This document shows positions 18,026 to 29,609 of a stretch of 64,000 nt of DNA, one piece after another. The stretch covers positions 3,596,597-3,660,596 of the forward strand of contig LR590083.2 in assembly GCA_901457705.2 (NCBI GenBank). Direction: 5' to 3'. Made by a program: the position numbers and the translations under genes. The stretch is from Beijerinckiaceae bacterium RH AL1 (GTDB lineage: Bacteria > Pseudomonadota > Alphaproteobacteria > Rhizobiales > Beijerinckiaceae). The first letter of the stretch is position 1; the number at the start of each line of letters is the position of its first letter. The notes under the pieces were generated by a model. The model was not told where the DNA came from. It worked only from the letters and a program-made list of their open reading frames with translations, and did no database searches.

Positions 18026-20698
18026 ATGACCAACGACGTCGCGGTCAAGACACCAACCCGCCCCGGCCGCCTGAAGATCTTCCTCGGCGCGGCGCCGGGC
18101 GTCGGCAAGACCTACGAGATGCTCACGTCGGCGCGCCAGCGCCAGCGCGAGGGGGTCGATGTCGTCGTGGGCGTGGTCGAGACGCACGGCCGCGCCGAGA
18201 CGCAGGCGCTCGTCGAAGGCCTCGAGGTGATCCCGCGCCGTCGCATGGAGTACAAGGGCCGCGTGGTCGAGGAAATGGACCTCGATGCCGTGCTGGCGCG
18301 CCGCCCGCAGCTCGTCCTCGTCGACGAGCTCGCCCACACCAACGGGCCGGAGAGCCGCCACCCCAAGCGCTTCCTCGACGTCGAGGAGATCCTCGCCGCC
18401 GGCATTGACGTCTACTCGACGCTCAACATCCAGCACGTCGAGAGCCTGAACACGGTCGTCGCGCAGATCACCCGGATCCGCGTGCGCGAGACGGTGCCGG
18501 ACTCGATCCTCGACCGCGCCGACGACATCGAGGCGATCGACCTCGCGCCCGACGACCTCATCCAGCGGCTGAAGGAGGGCAAGGTCTACCTGCCCAAGCA
18601 GGCCGAGCGGGCGCTGAAGAACTTCTTCTCGCCCGGCAATCTCACGGCGCTGCGCGAGCTCACCCTGCGGCGCACCGCGCAGCGCGTCGACGAGCAATTG
18701 CTGACGCATATGCAGGCGCACGCGATCCGCGGGCCCTGGGCGGCCGGCGAGCGCGTCCTCGTCTGCATCAGCGAGGACCCGCGCGCCGCCGCGCTGGTGC
18801 GCTTTGCCAAGCGCATCGCCGATCGCCTGCATGCGCCTTGGACGGCGATCACCATCGAGACCGGCCGCAGCCTATCGCTCACCGAGGCGCAGCGCGACCG
18901 CATCGCCGAGACGCTGCGCCTCGCCGAGCGCCTCGGCGCGGAGACGATCACGCTTCCCTCCGCCGAACGGCACATCGCCGACGACATCGTCGCCTACGCG
19001 CAGGAAAACAATTTTACGCAGATCGTCGTCGGCAAGACCAAGCGCTCGCGCTGGTTCGAGCTGTTGCACGGCTCGGTGGTTCGCGACCTCGTCGTGAGTG
19101 CCGGCAACATCTCGGTCCACGTCATCGCCGGCGAGGCCTTGGCCGAAACGGACGAGCCCGCCTCGCGGCCGACGCACGAGCGCGAGCCGGTCGCGTTGTC
19201 GCCCTATGCTGCCGCGCTCGGCATGGTCGCGGCCGCGCTCGGCGTCGCGAAGGCAATCGAGCCGACGTTCGGGCTCAACAACGTCGACCTCGTCTTCCTC
19301 ACCGCGATCGTCGGGGTCGCCGTCACCTTCGGGCTCTATCCGTCGCTGTTCGCCGTCCTCCTCGCGACGGCGGCCTACAATTTCTTCTTCCTGCCGCCGC
19401 TCTACACCTTCACCATCGCCGATCCGACAAACGTCGCGGCGCTGTTCTTCTTCACGCTCGTCGCGATCCTCGTGTCGAACCTCGCGGCGCGCACGCGCGC
19501 GCAGGCCAAGGTCGCGCAGGCCCGCGCCCGCGTCACCGAGGCGTTGTATTCCTTCGCGCGCAAGCTCGGCGGCTGCGTCTCGATCGACGAGGTCTTGTGG
19601 GCAACGGCCTACCAGATGGCCTCGATGCTGAGCCTCAACGTGGTGCTACTGATGCCGGAGGCCGACAAGCTCGAGGTCAAGGCCGGCTATCCGCCCGAGG
19701 ACATGCTCGATTCAGCCGACCTCGCGGCGGCGCAATGGGCCTGGAGCAACAACCGTCCCGCCGGCCGCGGCGCCGACACGCTGCCCGGCGCCAAGCGGCT
19801 GTTCCTGCCGATGCGCACGGGACGCGGGCCCGTCGCGGTCGTCGGGCTCGATTCCGAGAAGGCCGGCACGCTTCTGAGCCCCGAGCAGCGCCGGCTGCTC
19901 GACGCGCTCTCCGACCAGAGCGCCTTGGCGATCGAGCGCGTCGGCCTCGCCGAGGACGTCGACCGGGCCCGCCTGCTCGCCGAGACCGACCGTCTGCGCT
20001 CGTCGCTGCTGACCTCGATCTCGCACGACCTCAAGACGCCGCTCGCCTCGATCCTCGGTGCGGCCTCGACGCTGCGCGATCTCTCCGCCGCGCTCGACGA
20101 AGGCGGCAAGGAGGAGCTGCTCGGCACGATCATCGAGGAGTCGGAGCGGCTCAATCGTTTTATCGCCAACCTCCTCGACATGACGCGGCTCGAGTCCGGC
20201 GCCGTCATGCCGAACCTCGCGGTGCACGATCTCGATGAGCTTGTCGGCGCGACGCTGCGCCGGGCCGCCAAGATCCTCGCGCATCACACGATCGACCTGC
20301 GGCTGCGCGACGACACGCCGATGCTGCGCGTCGATGCCGTGCTGTTCGAGCAGGTCCTGTTCAATCTCCTCGACAATGCCGCCAAGCATGCGCCCTTCGG
20401 CTCGACGGTGTCGATCCAGTCCTGGCGCGACGGCGACAGCATCAGCCTGCAGGTGCTGGACGAAGGCGAGGGCCTGCCGCCCTCCGACGTCGAGCGCATC
20501 TTCGAAAAATTCTACCGCGCGCGGAAAGGCGACCGCGTGCGGGCGGGGACCGGGCTTGGGCTCGCGATCGCCCGCGGCTTCGTCGAGTCGATGGACGGCA
20601 CGCTTGTCGCGGGCAACCGCTCGGACCGGCAAGGCGCCGTCTTCACGATCCGCCTGCCGGTGCCGGCGAAAACCGCGCCGCTGGAGAGCGTGGCGTGA
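18026..20698 (+). CDS. kdpD: Osmosensitive K+ sensor histidine kinase KdpD
   Basis: The K+/osmosensing kinase of the KdpDE pair, about 890 residues. In order: the KdpD domain with Walker A GAAPGVGKTYEML and Walker B LVLVDELAHTN; a universal-stress-like domain (about residues 250-370); four closely spaced membrane helices (about 395-500); a GAF-like region; HisKA with SISHDLKTP; and an ATPase domain with DNAAKH, DEGEGLP and GTGLGLAIA. ATG 18026 is preferred. ATG 18011 is an in-frame alternative whose ribosome-binding site would come from the palindrome's right arm. The stop overlaps kdpE by four bases. Confidence 0.95.
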   Translation: MTNDVAVKTPTRPGRLKIFLGAAPGVGKTYEMLTSARQRQREGVDVVVGVVETHGRAETQALVEGLEVIPRRRMEYKGRVVEEMDLDAVLARRPQLVLVDELAHTNGPESRHPKRFLDVEEILAAGIDVYSTLNIQHVESLNTVVAQITRIRVRETVPDSILDRADDIEAIDLAPDDLIQRLKEGKVYLPKQAERALKNFFSPGNLTALRELTLRRTAQRVDEQLLTHMQAHAIRGPWAAGERVLVCISEDPRAAALVRFAKRIADRLHAPWTAITIETGRSLSLTEAQRDRIAETLRLAERLGAETITLPSAERHIADDIVAYAQENNFTQIVVGKTKRSRWFELLHGSVVRDLVVSAGNISVHVIAGEALAETDEPASRPTHEREPVALSPYAAALGMVAAALGVAKAIEPTFGLNNVDLVFLTAIVGVAVTFGLYPSLFAVLLATAAYNFFFLPPLYTFTIADPTNVAALFFFTLVAILVSNLAARTRAQAKVAQARARVTEALYSFARKLGGCVSIDEVLWATAYQMASMLSLNVVLLMPEADKLEVKAGYPPEDMLDSADLAAAQWAWSNNRPAGRGADTLPGAKRLFLPMRTGRGPVAVVGLDSEKAGTLLSPEQRRLLDALSDQSALAIERVGLAEDVDRARLLAETDRLRSSLLTSISHDLKTPLASILGAASTLRDLSAALDEGGKEELLGTIIEESERLNRFIANLLDMTRLESGAVMPNLAVHDLDELVGATLRRAAKILAHHTIDLRLRDDTPMLRVDAVLFEQVLFNLLDNAAKHAPFGSTVSIQSWRDGDSISLQVLDEGEGLPPSDVERIFEKFYRARKGDRVRAGTGLGLAIARGFVESMDGTLVAGNRSDRQGAVFTIRLPVPAKTAPLESVA

Positions 20699-21384
20699 GC
20701 GCCCTCGATGTCAAGATCCTCGTCGTGGACGACGAGCCGCCGATCCGGCGGCTCCTGCGCACCGGGCTCGGCACGCAGGGCTACGACGTCATCGAGGCGC
20801 CGACGGGCCAGGCGGCGCTCGACGCGCTCGCCGAGAAGCCGGACCTGATGATCCTCGACCTCGGCCTGCCCGACCTGCAGGGCCACGAGGTGCTGCGCGT
20901 CCTGCGCGAGCGCGGCGCCACGCTCCCCGTCGTCGTGCTCTCGAGCCGCGACGACGAGACCGGCAAGGTCAAGGCCTTCGACCTTGGCGCCGACGACTAC
21001 GTCACGAAGCCGTTCGGGATGAACGAGCTCTTGGCGCGCGTCCGGGTCGCGCTGCGCCATCGCCTGCAGGAACAGGGCGAGCGGCCGCTGTTCCAGGTCG
21101 ACGGGCTCGCGGTCGATCTCGTGCGTCGGCACGTGCGGGTCGACGGGCAGGAGGTCAAGCTCTCGCCCAAGGAATACGAGCTGCTGCGCCTGCTCGTGCA
21201 GCACGCCGGCAAGGTGCTCTCCCATGCCTACCTGCTCAAGGAGGTCTGGGGACCGAGCACGGATCCGCAGTATCTGCGCGTATACATCCGCCAGATCCGT
21301 CAAAAGATCGAGGCGCACCCCGAGCAGCCCGCCTATATTTTGACCGAGACAGGCGTCGGCTACCGCTTGCGCGCGCCGGAGTGA
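20695..21384 (+). CDS. kdpE: Response regulator KdpE
   Basis: An OmpR-type regulator of 229 residues that activates kdpFABC after phosphorylation by KdpD. The receiver domain has the acidic pair (VVDDEPP), the phospho-Asp in LMILDLGLPD, the Ser switch (VVLSSRDDE) and the Lys of YVTKPFGMNE. The winged-helix half contains LSPKEYELLRLLVQHAGKVL and YLRVYIRQIRQKIE. It starts at GTG 20695 in a GTGA overlap with kdpD, indicating translational coupling. Confidence 0.96.
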   Translation: MSALDVKILVVDDEPPIRRLLRTGLGTQGYDVIEAPTGQAALDALAEKPDLMILDLGLPDLQGHEVLRVLRERGATLPVVVLSSRDDETGKVKAFDLGADDYVTKPFGMNELLARVRVALRHRLQEQGERPLFQVDGLAVDLVRRHVRVDGQEVKLSPKEYELLRLLVQHAGKVLSHAYLLKEVWGPSTDPQYLRVYIRQIRQKIEAHPEQPAYILTETGVGYRLRAPE

Positions 21385-21441
21385 GGCGCGAGAAGGACCC
21401 GCGATGGATCTCGCCCAACTGATCGAGCCGTCCGCTGCCTC

Positions 21442-21852
21442 GTGGACCTCCGCTATGCGGACAAGTCCGCCTGCCTCGGCGACCTCGCCAAGCGTGCCGC
21501 CACCGCTCTCGGCATCGAGGCCGGGCCCGTGGCGGAGGCGCTGCGCGCCCGCGAGGCGTTGGGCTCTACGGGCCTCGGCAACGGCATCGCCGTGCCGCAC
21601 GCGCGCCTGGCGAACGTCACCGCCCCCTACGTGCTGGTCGCGCGGCTGCGCGAGCCGATCCCGTTCGAGGCCGTCGACGACAAGCCCGTCGACGTCATCT
21701 GCCTCGCGCTCCTGCCGGCGGCGAAGACCGGCGAGCAATTGCCTGTCCTCGCCTGCATCGCGCGGCGGCTTCGCGAAGGCACGGCGCTCGCCGCGGCGCG
21801 ACGGGCGCGCGACGTGAAGGGCATGTTCGCGGCGCTGACGGCGCCGGCCTGA
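21442..21852 (+). CDS. PTS EIIA (PtsN-like) protein, apparent 5' frameshift
   Basis: A PTS IIA(Ntr)-type protein; the phospho-His is in GLGNGIAVPHARL. Intact from GTG 21442 it gives 136 residues. However, the best start lies upstream: ATG 21404 has an AGAAGGA ribosome-binding site and reads MDLAQLIEPSA, the expected family N terminus. That frame then breaks, and the body continues in another frame at LVDLRYADKS. A missing base near 21431-21441 explains this, either a real lesion or a sequence error. In Rhizobium, PtsN is known to act on KdpD, so a IIA gene 19 bases after kdpE fits a regulator of K+ uptake. No ribosome-binding site supports GTG 21442. Confidence 0.75.
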   Translation: MDLRYADKSACLGDLAKRAATALGIEAGPVAEALRAREALGSTGLGNGIAVPHARLANVTAPYVLVARLREPIPFEAVDDKPVDVICLALLPAAKTGEQLPVLACIARRLREGTALAAARRARDVKGMFAALTAPA

Positions 21853-21891
21853 CCCAATTCGGGGTGGGCTGAATCCGCCCGGATTTGCTAA

Positions 21892-24434
<2,543 letters not shown>

Positions 24435-24455
24435 CGCTCGCGATACGCCGACCGC

Positions 24456-25340
24456 CTACTTCAGAAGCGCCAGCGCCTCGCGCTTGAAGTCGTCGGCCAC
24501 CTCGCCGTCCTTCAGCGCAAACGCCACGTTGGCGAGCAGGAAGCCGAGCTTCGAGCCGCAGTCGTGCGTCTTGCCGTCGAAGCGCACGCCGTGGAAGGCC
24601 TGGGTCTCGGAGAGCTTCTTCATGCCGTCGGTCAGCTGGATCTCGCCGCCAGCGCCCTTGCCGATCGTCTCGAGGATCGCGAAGATCTCGGGCCCCAGCA
24701 CGTAGCGGCCTGAGATGATCGAGGTCGAGGGCGCCTCGCCCTTCGGCGGCTTTTCGACCATGCCGGTGATCTCGAACGTGTCGCCGCGGTCCTCGCCGAT
24801 CGAGAGGATGCCGTACTTGTGCGTCTCCTCCTCCGGCACCTCTTCGGCGGCGATGACGTTGCCGCCGTGCGCCTCGTAGGCGGCGATGCATTGCGCGAGG
24901 CAGCGCGAGCCCTTCGCGCCGGGCAGCGTGATCATGTCGGGCAGGATGACCGCGAACGGCTCGTCGCCGACGATCTCGCGCGCGCACCACACCGCGTGGC
25001 CCAGGCCAAGCGGCGCCTGCTGACGGGTGAAGCTGGTCGTGCCGGCGCCGGGCAGCTGCTTCTTGAGCAGCTCCTGCTGCGGCACCTTGTTGCGCGCCTT
25101 CAGCGTCTCCTCGAGCTCGAAGGCGATGTCGAAATAGTCCTCGATGACCGCCTTGCCGCGGCCGGTGACGAAGATGAAGTGCTCGATCCCGGCTTCCTTG
25201 GCCTCGTCGACGCAATGCTGCAGCACCGGCGCGTCGACGACGGTGAGCATCTCCTTCGGCACGGCCTTGGTGGCGGGCAGGAAGCGCGTGCCGAGCCCCG
25301 CGACGGGAAAGACGGCCTTGCGAATCTTCGTCTGGGTCAT
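24456..25340 (-). CDS. galU: UTP-glucose-1-phosphate uridylyltransferase
   Basis: Makes UDP-glucose from UTP and glucose-1-phosphate for polysaccharide and LPS synthesis. The 294-residue protein has the nucleotidyltransferase signature FPVAGLGTRFLPATKAVPKEML, the family block ITGRGK-like FVTGRGKAVIEDYF, LGLGHAVWCAREIVGDEPFAVILPD, and EKPPKGEAPS. It is a stand-alone gene, convergent with the DUF4442 gene. Confidence 0.96.
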   Translation of the reverse strand: MTQTKIRKAVFPVAGLGTRFLPATKAVPKEMLTVVDAPVLQHCVDEAKEAGIEHFIFVTGRGKAVIEDYFDIAFELEETLKARNKVPQQELLKKQLPGAGTTSFTRQQAPLGLGHAVWCAREIVGDEPFAVILPDMITLPGAKGSRCLAQCIAAYEAHGGNVIAAEEVPEEETHKYGILSIGEDRGDTFEITGMVEKPPKGEAPSTSIISGRYVLGPEIFAILETIGKGAGGEIQLTDGMKKLSETQAFHGVRFDGKTHDCGSKLGFLLANVAFALKDGEVADDFKREALALLK

Positions 25341-25481
25341 CGAGCGGTCCCGGTTCGGCGAAGCATGGTTCGCAGCGAATGGCAGATTAGCTTGCGGGCG
25401 TCCAGCGGAGCCGCAACGGGGATCGCGGGTCTTGGCAGCACCTGCATCGGTCGAGGTCCGCGGCGACGGCGGACTCGCTCG

Positions 25482-26234
25482 TCAGTACCGCGCGACGACC
25501 GGAGCAGGTGCGATGGTCTCGAACCTGTAGCTGACGCCGCCCTGGACCCGCTGCATGGTCTCGTGGCGCGTGACGCGCAACCCGTTGGGGACCTCGAGGT
25601 ACGAACCGAAATCGCTGTAGCGATATTCGGCGCGGGCTGACCAGTTGTTGGTGAAGGCGTACTCCACACCGCCGCCGACGGTATAGCCAACGCGCGTCCG
25701 GGTGAACGTCGCCAAGGCCGGATTGTGGAAGTCGTCCTGGAACGTCGCGAAGGCGGCACCGCCCGTCGCGTAGAAGAGGACACGGTCGTAGGCGAATCCG
25801 ACGCGGCCGCGCACCGACCCTTGCACGTCGCTCTTCATCGTCGTGACGGCGTTGATCCCATAGGTGTCGTGGTAGGTGCTCCCGTCGGCGTCGCCCTCGA
25901 TGCCGAGCACGAGACCACCGGCTCCGAGACCGGGACCGCCGAAGCCCGGGATGCCCGCGAAATTGTAGCCGACGTGACCGCCGCCGATGAACCCGTCGGG
26001 ATGCGAAACGCGACCGCCCGGTGCATTCAATTGATTGACGGCATGGTCTTCGCCGAAGGCGTAGCCGGCCTGGCCGCCGATATAGAAACCGGCCCAGGAG
26101 AAGGCCGGGATCGGCGGCGGAATATAGACGGGAGGCGCACGCCGCGTCGGCAGATCCGCCGCTAGCGCCGGCGCCGTCAGCGCCGAAAGCCCGATCGTCA
26201 CAAGGGCAAATGCCGTCCAAACACGCTTCGTCAT
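25482..26234 (-). CDS. Outer membrane beta-barrel protein (Omp25/RopB-like)
   Basis: A 250-residue exported protein. A signal peptide ends at ALAADLP, a very common cleavage site in rhizobial Omp25/RopB-type proteins. It is followed by WAGFYIGGQAGYAFG, alternating aromatic-Gly beta strands, GRVGFAYDRVLFYATGGAAF, VGGGVEYAFTNNWSARAEYRYSDFGS and a terminal strand. This predicts an eight-stranded barrel that stabilises the outer membrane. The ATG at 26234 begins the signal peptide (MTKRVW); the frame stays open further upstream. A small stem (25456-25474) after the stop may end the transcript. Confidence 0.88.
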   Translation of the reverse strand: MTKRVWTAFALVTIGLSALTAPALAADLPTRRAPPVYIPPPIPAFSWAGFYIGGQAGYAFGEDHAVNQLNAPGGRVSHPDGFIGGGHVGYNFAGIPGFGGPGLGAGGLVLGIEGDADGSTYHDTYGINAVTTMKSDVQGSVRGRVGFAYDRVLFYATGGAAFATFQDDFHNPALATFTRTRVGYTVGGGVEYAFTNNWSARAEYRYSDFGSYLEVPNGLRVTRHETMQRVQGGVSYRFETIAPAPVVARY

Positions 26235-26356
26235 CGCCGACTGCCCAGCCAAGTTAAGCCGTAATGACGATAGGCGGCAGCAGCAGAGCTTTACGAATAA
26301 CAAGCTGGAGAGGCAGAGATTTTCGTTGAGCGCGATGTATTTCTGCCACCGTCGCG

Positions 26357-27832
26357 TTACAGGCCGGCGGCCTTGCGGATGGCGGTCAGGTCTTCGACGA
26401 ACCGCGCATACTCCTTCGCCTTCGCCGCCTCGTCGGGCAGGCGCAGCAGGTAGGATGGGTGCACGGTGACGAAGACCGGCGCATCGTTGCCCTGCGGGAT
26501 CGGCTTGCCGCGCTCGGCACCGATACGCACGGTGCGGCCGAGCAGCGCCTTGCCGGCCGAGGCGCCGAGCGCGACAATGATCTTCGGCTCAAGGAAGCTC
26601 TTCTCCAGATCGAGCCAGTAGCGGCAGGCCTCGATCTCGCGCGTCTCGGGCGTCTTGTGCAGGCGAAACTTGCCGCGCGGCTCGTACTTGAAGTGCTTCA
26701 CGGCATTCGTGACGTAGGCCTTGTCGCGCTCGATGCCGGCCTCGCGCAGCGCCTTGTCGAGCACCTGCCCCGCCGGCCCGACGAACGGCTTGCCGGCAAG
26801 ATCCTCCTTGTCGCCAGGCTGTTCGCCGACGAAGATGATCTCCGCCGTCTGCGGCCCGACTCCGAAGACCGTCTGCGTCGCCGGCCCGTGCAAGTCGCAG
26901 CGCGTGCAGCGCGCCGCCGCGGCACGCGCCTCGTCGAGGCTTTGCGGCATGCTGCCCTGGTCGAGTTCGCCCTGCACCGCCTCTCCCTCTCCGCGCTTAT
27001 CCTCGCTCGCCTGCCGTGCGAGTGCGGTGGCAAGGCGCGAGGGAGCGGTCGGTTCCGCGGCGAGCATCTCCTGCTCCCGCGTCGCGGCGTCGCGGATCAA
27101 GCCGTCGATCAGCTGCGCCTCGGGCAGGTTCTTCCAATACTTCTTCGGCATCTCCTTCTGCATCGCGTCGATCTTCAGCCGCGCGGGATTGAAGATCGAT
27201 GCGTAGTAGGTGCGCCAGTAGGCTTCGAGCCTGTCGTCGGTCGGCACCTGGCTCTTGTCGGCGCCGGGGCCGTAGCTGAGCGTCTCGAGGTCCCAGAACG
27301 CCGAGCGATGCGGGGTGAGGATCGACCAGCGCATGCCGGTGAAGCGGCGCACGAAGAAGTCGCCCGTTGCCTCGACGATGTAGTGGTCGGGCTCGAACCA
27401 GGCGATGTAGGCGGCCTCGCCGTCGTCCGCCTGCACCTCCCGGAAGCGCACGAAGGCGTGCATCTTGTGGATGTCGCGATGGATCGCCTTGGCCATCGCG
27501 CGCGCGGCATGCACGTCGGCATCGCTGGCGTCCTCGAGGAGATGCGGCGTCGCGCGCAGCCGCCACAGAAGCCGGTAGAGCAACGCGAACCGCTCGGGAT
27601 CGGCGTGAAGCACGACCTCCTTAGCGAGCGAAACGAAGCTCTTCGGCACGTTGAACTGCGGCGCCTCGATGGGCGGCAGGTCGGCGAGATCGTCGGTCGC
27701 GAGCAGGTCGCCGGCCTCGCCCGAGACGCGCCAGACGATGCGGTCCGGCCCGACACCGGCGAGCACCGCCGCCCGCGCCGCCTTGCGCCAGCCGTCGAAG
27801 TCGGTCTGCGAGGCGAGTGTGACGCTGTGCAT
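26357..27832 (-). CDS. DUF4130-UdgX fusion, uracil-DNA-binding repair protein
   Basis: A 491-residue two-domain protein. Residues about 1-250 match the DUF4130/TIGR03915 putative DNA repair domain (FNVPKSFVSLAKEVVLHADPE, MHAFVRFRE). Residues about 290-485 form a UdgX-type family-4-like uracil-DNA glycosylase with FeS-ligand cysteines (CTRCDL and EACRYW), motif GEQPGDKEDLAGKPFVGP, and VTVHPSYLLR. UdgX traps uracil in DNA covalently through a histidine in a loop usually written KRRIH. Here the loop reads KFRLH: the histidine is kept, the rest diverges. The fusion exists in other Proteobacteria. The radical-SAM repair protein often encoded nearby is absent from this window. Confidence 0.88.
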   Translation of the reverse strand: MHSVTLASQTDFDGWRKAARAAVLAGVGPDRIVWRVSGEAGDLLATDDLADLPPIEAPQFNVPKSFVSLAKEVVLHADPERFALLYRLLWRLRATPHLLEDASDADVHAARAMAKAIHRDIHKMHAFVRFREVQADDGEAAYIAWFEPDHYIVEATGDFFVRRFTGMRWSILTPHRSAFWDLETLSYGPGADKSQVPTDDRLEAYWRTYYASIFNPARLKIDAMQKEMPKKYWKNLPEAQLIDGLIRDAATREQEMLAAEPTAPSRLATALARQASEDKRGEGEAVQGELDQGSMPQSLDEARAAAARCTRCDLHGPATQTVFGVGPQTAEIIFVGEQPGDKEDLAGKPFVGPAGQVLDKALREAGIERDKAYVTNAVKHFKYEPRGKFRLHKTPETREIEACRYWLDLEKSFLEPKIIVALGASAGKALLGRTVRIGAERGKPIPQGNDAPVFVTVHPSYLLRLPDEAAKAKEYARFVEDLTAIRKAAGL

Positions 27833-27926
27833 GAGGCCGCGGGTTCGAGGACGCCCGGCAGTGAAGAGGATATCCGCCGCCGGGACAAGCCGCGCCGCGA
27901 GGCGGCCGTCTCAGTTTGCGGGTGGC

Positions 27927-28370
27927 TTAAGCGAACGTCACGCGCGCATCGATCTTGCCGCGGTGCCGCGTCATCTCAAACGAGGCGACGGCCGTCGCGA
28001 GATGGCCGGCCACGGCTGCTGCGAGCTGCTTCACGAGATCCGCGGCCTGCACGATCCGGGCGGGATAGAGCGGCGCCTGGGTGCCGGCGGGCACAAGGTC
28101 GCGGAAGGCGAGCGCGCCAATGCGATCCGCCGTCACCTCGCGCACGCCCATCGCGAGGGCGGCGGCCAGCTCGGCGGGAGAGCTGGCGCCGGGCGAGAAG
28201 TCCGTCACGACGATCGCGTCGTCCTCGAGCTCGCGCTCGATGCGAACCCAAAAGCGACGGTCGTGGGTCGAGGCGACGGTGACCGCGAAGTCGTCGCCGC
28301 CGCTGACGAGGTCGCGCGCGGGATCGGCGACGGGCGCCTCGACGGCGAAAAGGCTGCGGATGCGTTCCAT
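27927..28370 (-). CDS. Uncharacterised protein
   Basis: A 147-residue soluble protein I do not recognise. It has no signal peptide or membrane helix. The middle holds FAVTVASTHDRRFWVRIERELEDDAIVVTDF, a run of alternating hydrophobic residues that suggests a beta-sheet core, followed by Ala-rich helices. Coding bias matches the neighbours and it starts with ATG 28370. It lies 104 bases downstream of another small unknown on the same strand; the two could be co-transcribed. No function is proposed. Confidence 0.6.
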   Translation of the reverse strand: MERIRSLFAVEAPVADPARDLVSGGDDFAVTVASTHDRRFWVRIERELEDDAIVVTDFSPGASSPAELAAALAMGVREVTADRIGALAFRDLVPAGTQAPLYPARIVQAADLVKQLAAAVAGHLATAVASFEMTRHRGKIDARVTFA

Positions 28371-28474
28371 GGCGACGGCTCTCGAACGATCGTCGCGCGA
28401 CAGCGACCAGAGCCGTTTACTATGTTTCTTGCCGGTTTCAACGAGACGTCAGCAGGGCATCCCCAGCCCGTTCG

Positions 28475-28693
28475 TTACCTCGAGGGTGCCGCCGCCCGGC
28501 GGCCTCGCGCGACGACCGGCCCCCGGTTGAAGGCGTCGAGCATGTCGGTGAGCCCGGACTCGCGCAGAAGCTCGATCGTCTCGAGGACGGTGGCGATATC
28601 GTTGCGGCCGAAGGCGACGAGCTCTCCCGCGCGCGGCTCGCATAGGGCGGCATCGCGCGGCACCGGTGTCGGAAAGGCGATGACGTGGCTCAT
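28475..28693 (-). CDS. Small uncharacterised protein
   Basis: A 72-residue protein from ATG 28693 (MSHVIAFPTPVP), which follows a GGGGGA ribosome-binding-like run. An in-frame ATG at 28732 would add 13 residues. The segment GELVAFGRNDIATVLETIELLRESG looks like an amphipathic helix, and the C terminus is Arg/Ala-rich. Similarity to a known family was not recognised. Confidence 0.5.
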   Translation of the reverse strand: MSHVIAFPTPVPRDAALCEPRAGELVAFGRNDIATVLETIELLRESGLTDMLDAFNRGPVVARGRRAAAPSR

Positions 28694-28767
28694 GATCCCC
28701 CGCGCACCGCACTCGTGGCGCGGGAGGATCATGACGCGGCTCGCTTAACGAAGCGTCGCCGCCAGCC

Positions 28768-29493
28768 TCAAATCATGTACTGGCCGCCGTTGACGCTCAG
28801 CGTCGAGCCGGTGATGAAGCTCGCCTCCTCGGAGGCCAGGAAGAGCACGCAGCGCGCGATCTCCTCCGGCTCGCCAAGGCGACCGACCGGGATCAGCGGC
28901 AAGATCTTGGAGTTCAGCACCTCTGCGGGCACCGCCTTGACCATCTCGGTGGCGATATAGCCCGGCGCGATGACGTTGACGGTCACGTTCTTCGACGCGT
29001 TCTCTTGCGCCAGCGCCTTGGTGAAGCCGATGTCGCCGGACTTCGCCGCCGCATAGTTCGCCTGGCCGAACTGGCCCTTCTGGCCGTTGATCGACGAGAT
29101 GTTGATGATGCGCCCGAAGCCGCGCGTGCGCATGCCCTCGATCACCGGCCGGGTCATGTTGAAGAGCGAGTTCAGGTTGGTGTTGATCACCGCGTACCAC
29201 TGCTCGGGCTTCATCTTGTGGAACGGGGCGTCCTTGGTGATGCCGGCGTTGTTGACGAGGATGTCGACTGGTCCGAGGTCCTCCTCGACCTTCTTGAGAC
29301 CCGCCGCGCAGGACTCGAAGTCCGAGACGTCCCACTTGTAGACGGGGATGCCGGTCTCGTTCTTGAAAGCGGCCGCGGCTTCGTCGTTGCCGGCGTAGGT
29401 CGCGGCAACCGTATAGCCTGCGCCCTTGAGGGCCTTGCTCACCGCCGCGCCGATTCCGCGCGACCCACCGCTCACGACCGCAACTCGTGCCAT
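28768..29493 (-). CDS. phaB: Acetoacetyl-CoA reductase
   Basis: An NADPH-dependent SDR of 241 residues, the usual PhaB/PhbB length. It reduces acetoacetyl-CoA to (R)-3-hydroxybutyryl-CoA, the monomer of PHB. The cofactor motif is SGGSRGIGAAV, the NNAG motif is in ILVNNAGITKDAPFHKM, and the catalytic set is INISSINGQ, NYAAAKSGD. KMKPEQWYAVINTNLNSLFN is diagnostic for PhaB. It lies 116 bases after phaA on the same strand. No synthase gene (phaC) is in the window. Confidence 0.95.
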   Translation of the reverse strand: MARVAVVSGGSRGIGAAVSKALKGAGYTVAATYAGNDEAAAAFKNETGIPVYKWDVSDFESCAAGLKKVEEDLGPVDILVNNAGITKDAPFHKMKPEQWYAVINTNLNSLFNMTRPVIEGMRTRGFGRIINISSINGQKGQFGQANYAAAKSGDIGFTKALAQENASKNVTVNVIAPGYIATEMVKAVPAEVLNSKILPLIPVGRLGEPEEIARCVLFLASEEASFITGSTLSVNGGQYMI

Positions 29494-29609
29494 TACCGCT
29501 TCCTTCCCTCAAAGGCGCCGGGCTCGTTGGCCGGTCCTAAGAAGCGATATGCCCGGCGCGGGGCGCCGGGCAAGCCTAGTCGAGGGTCGTATGCGGATCA
29601 GACGAGGGG

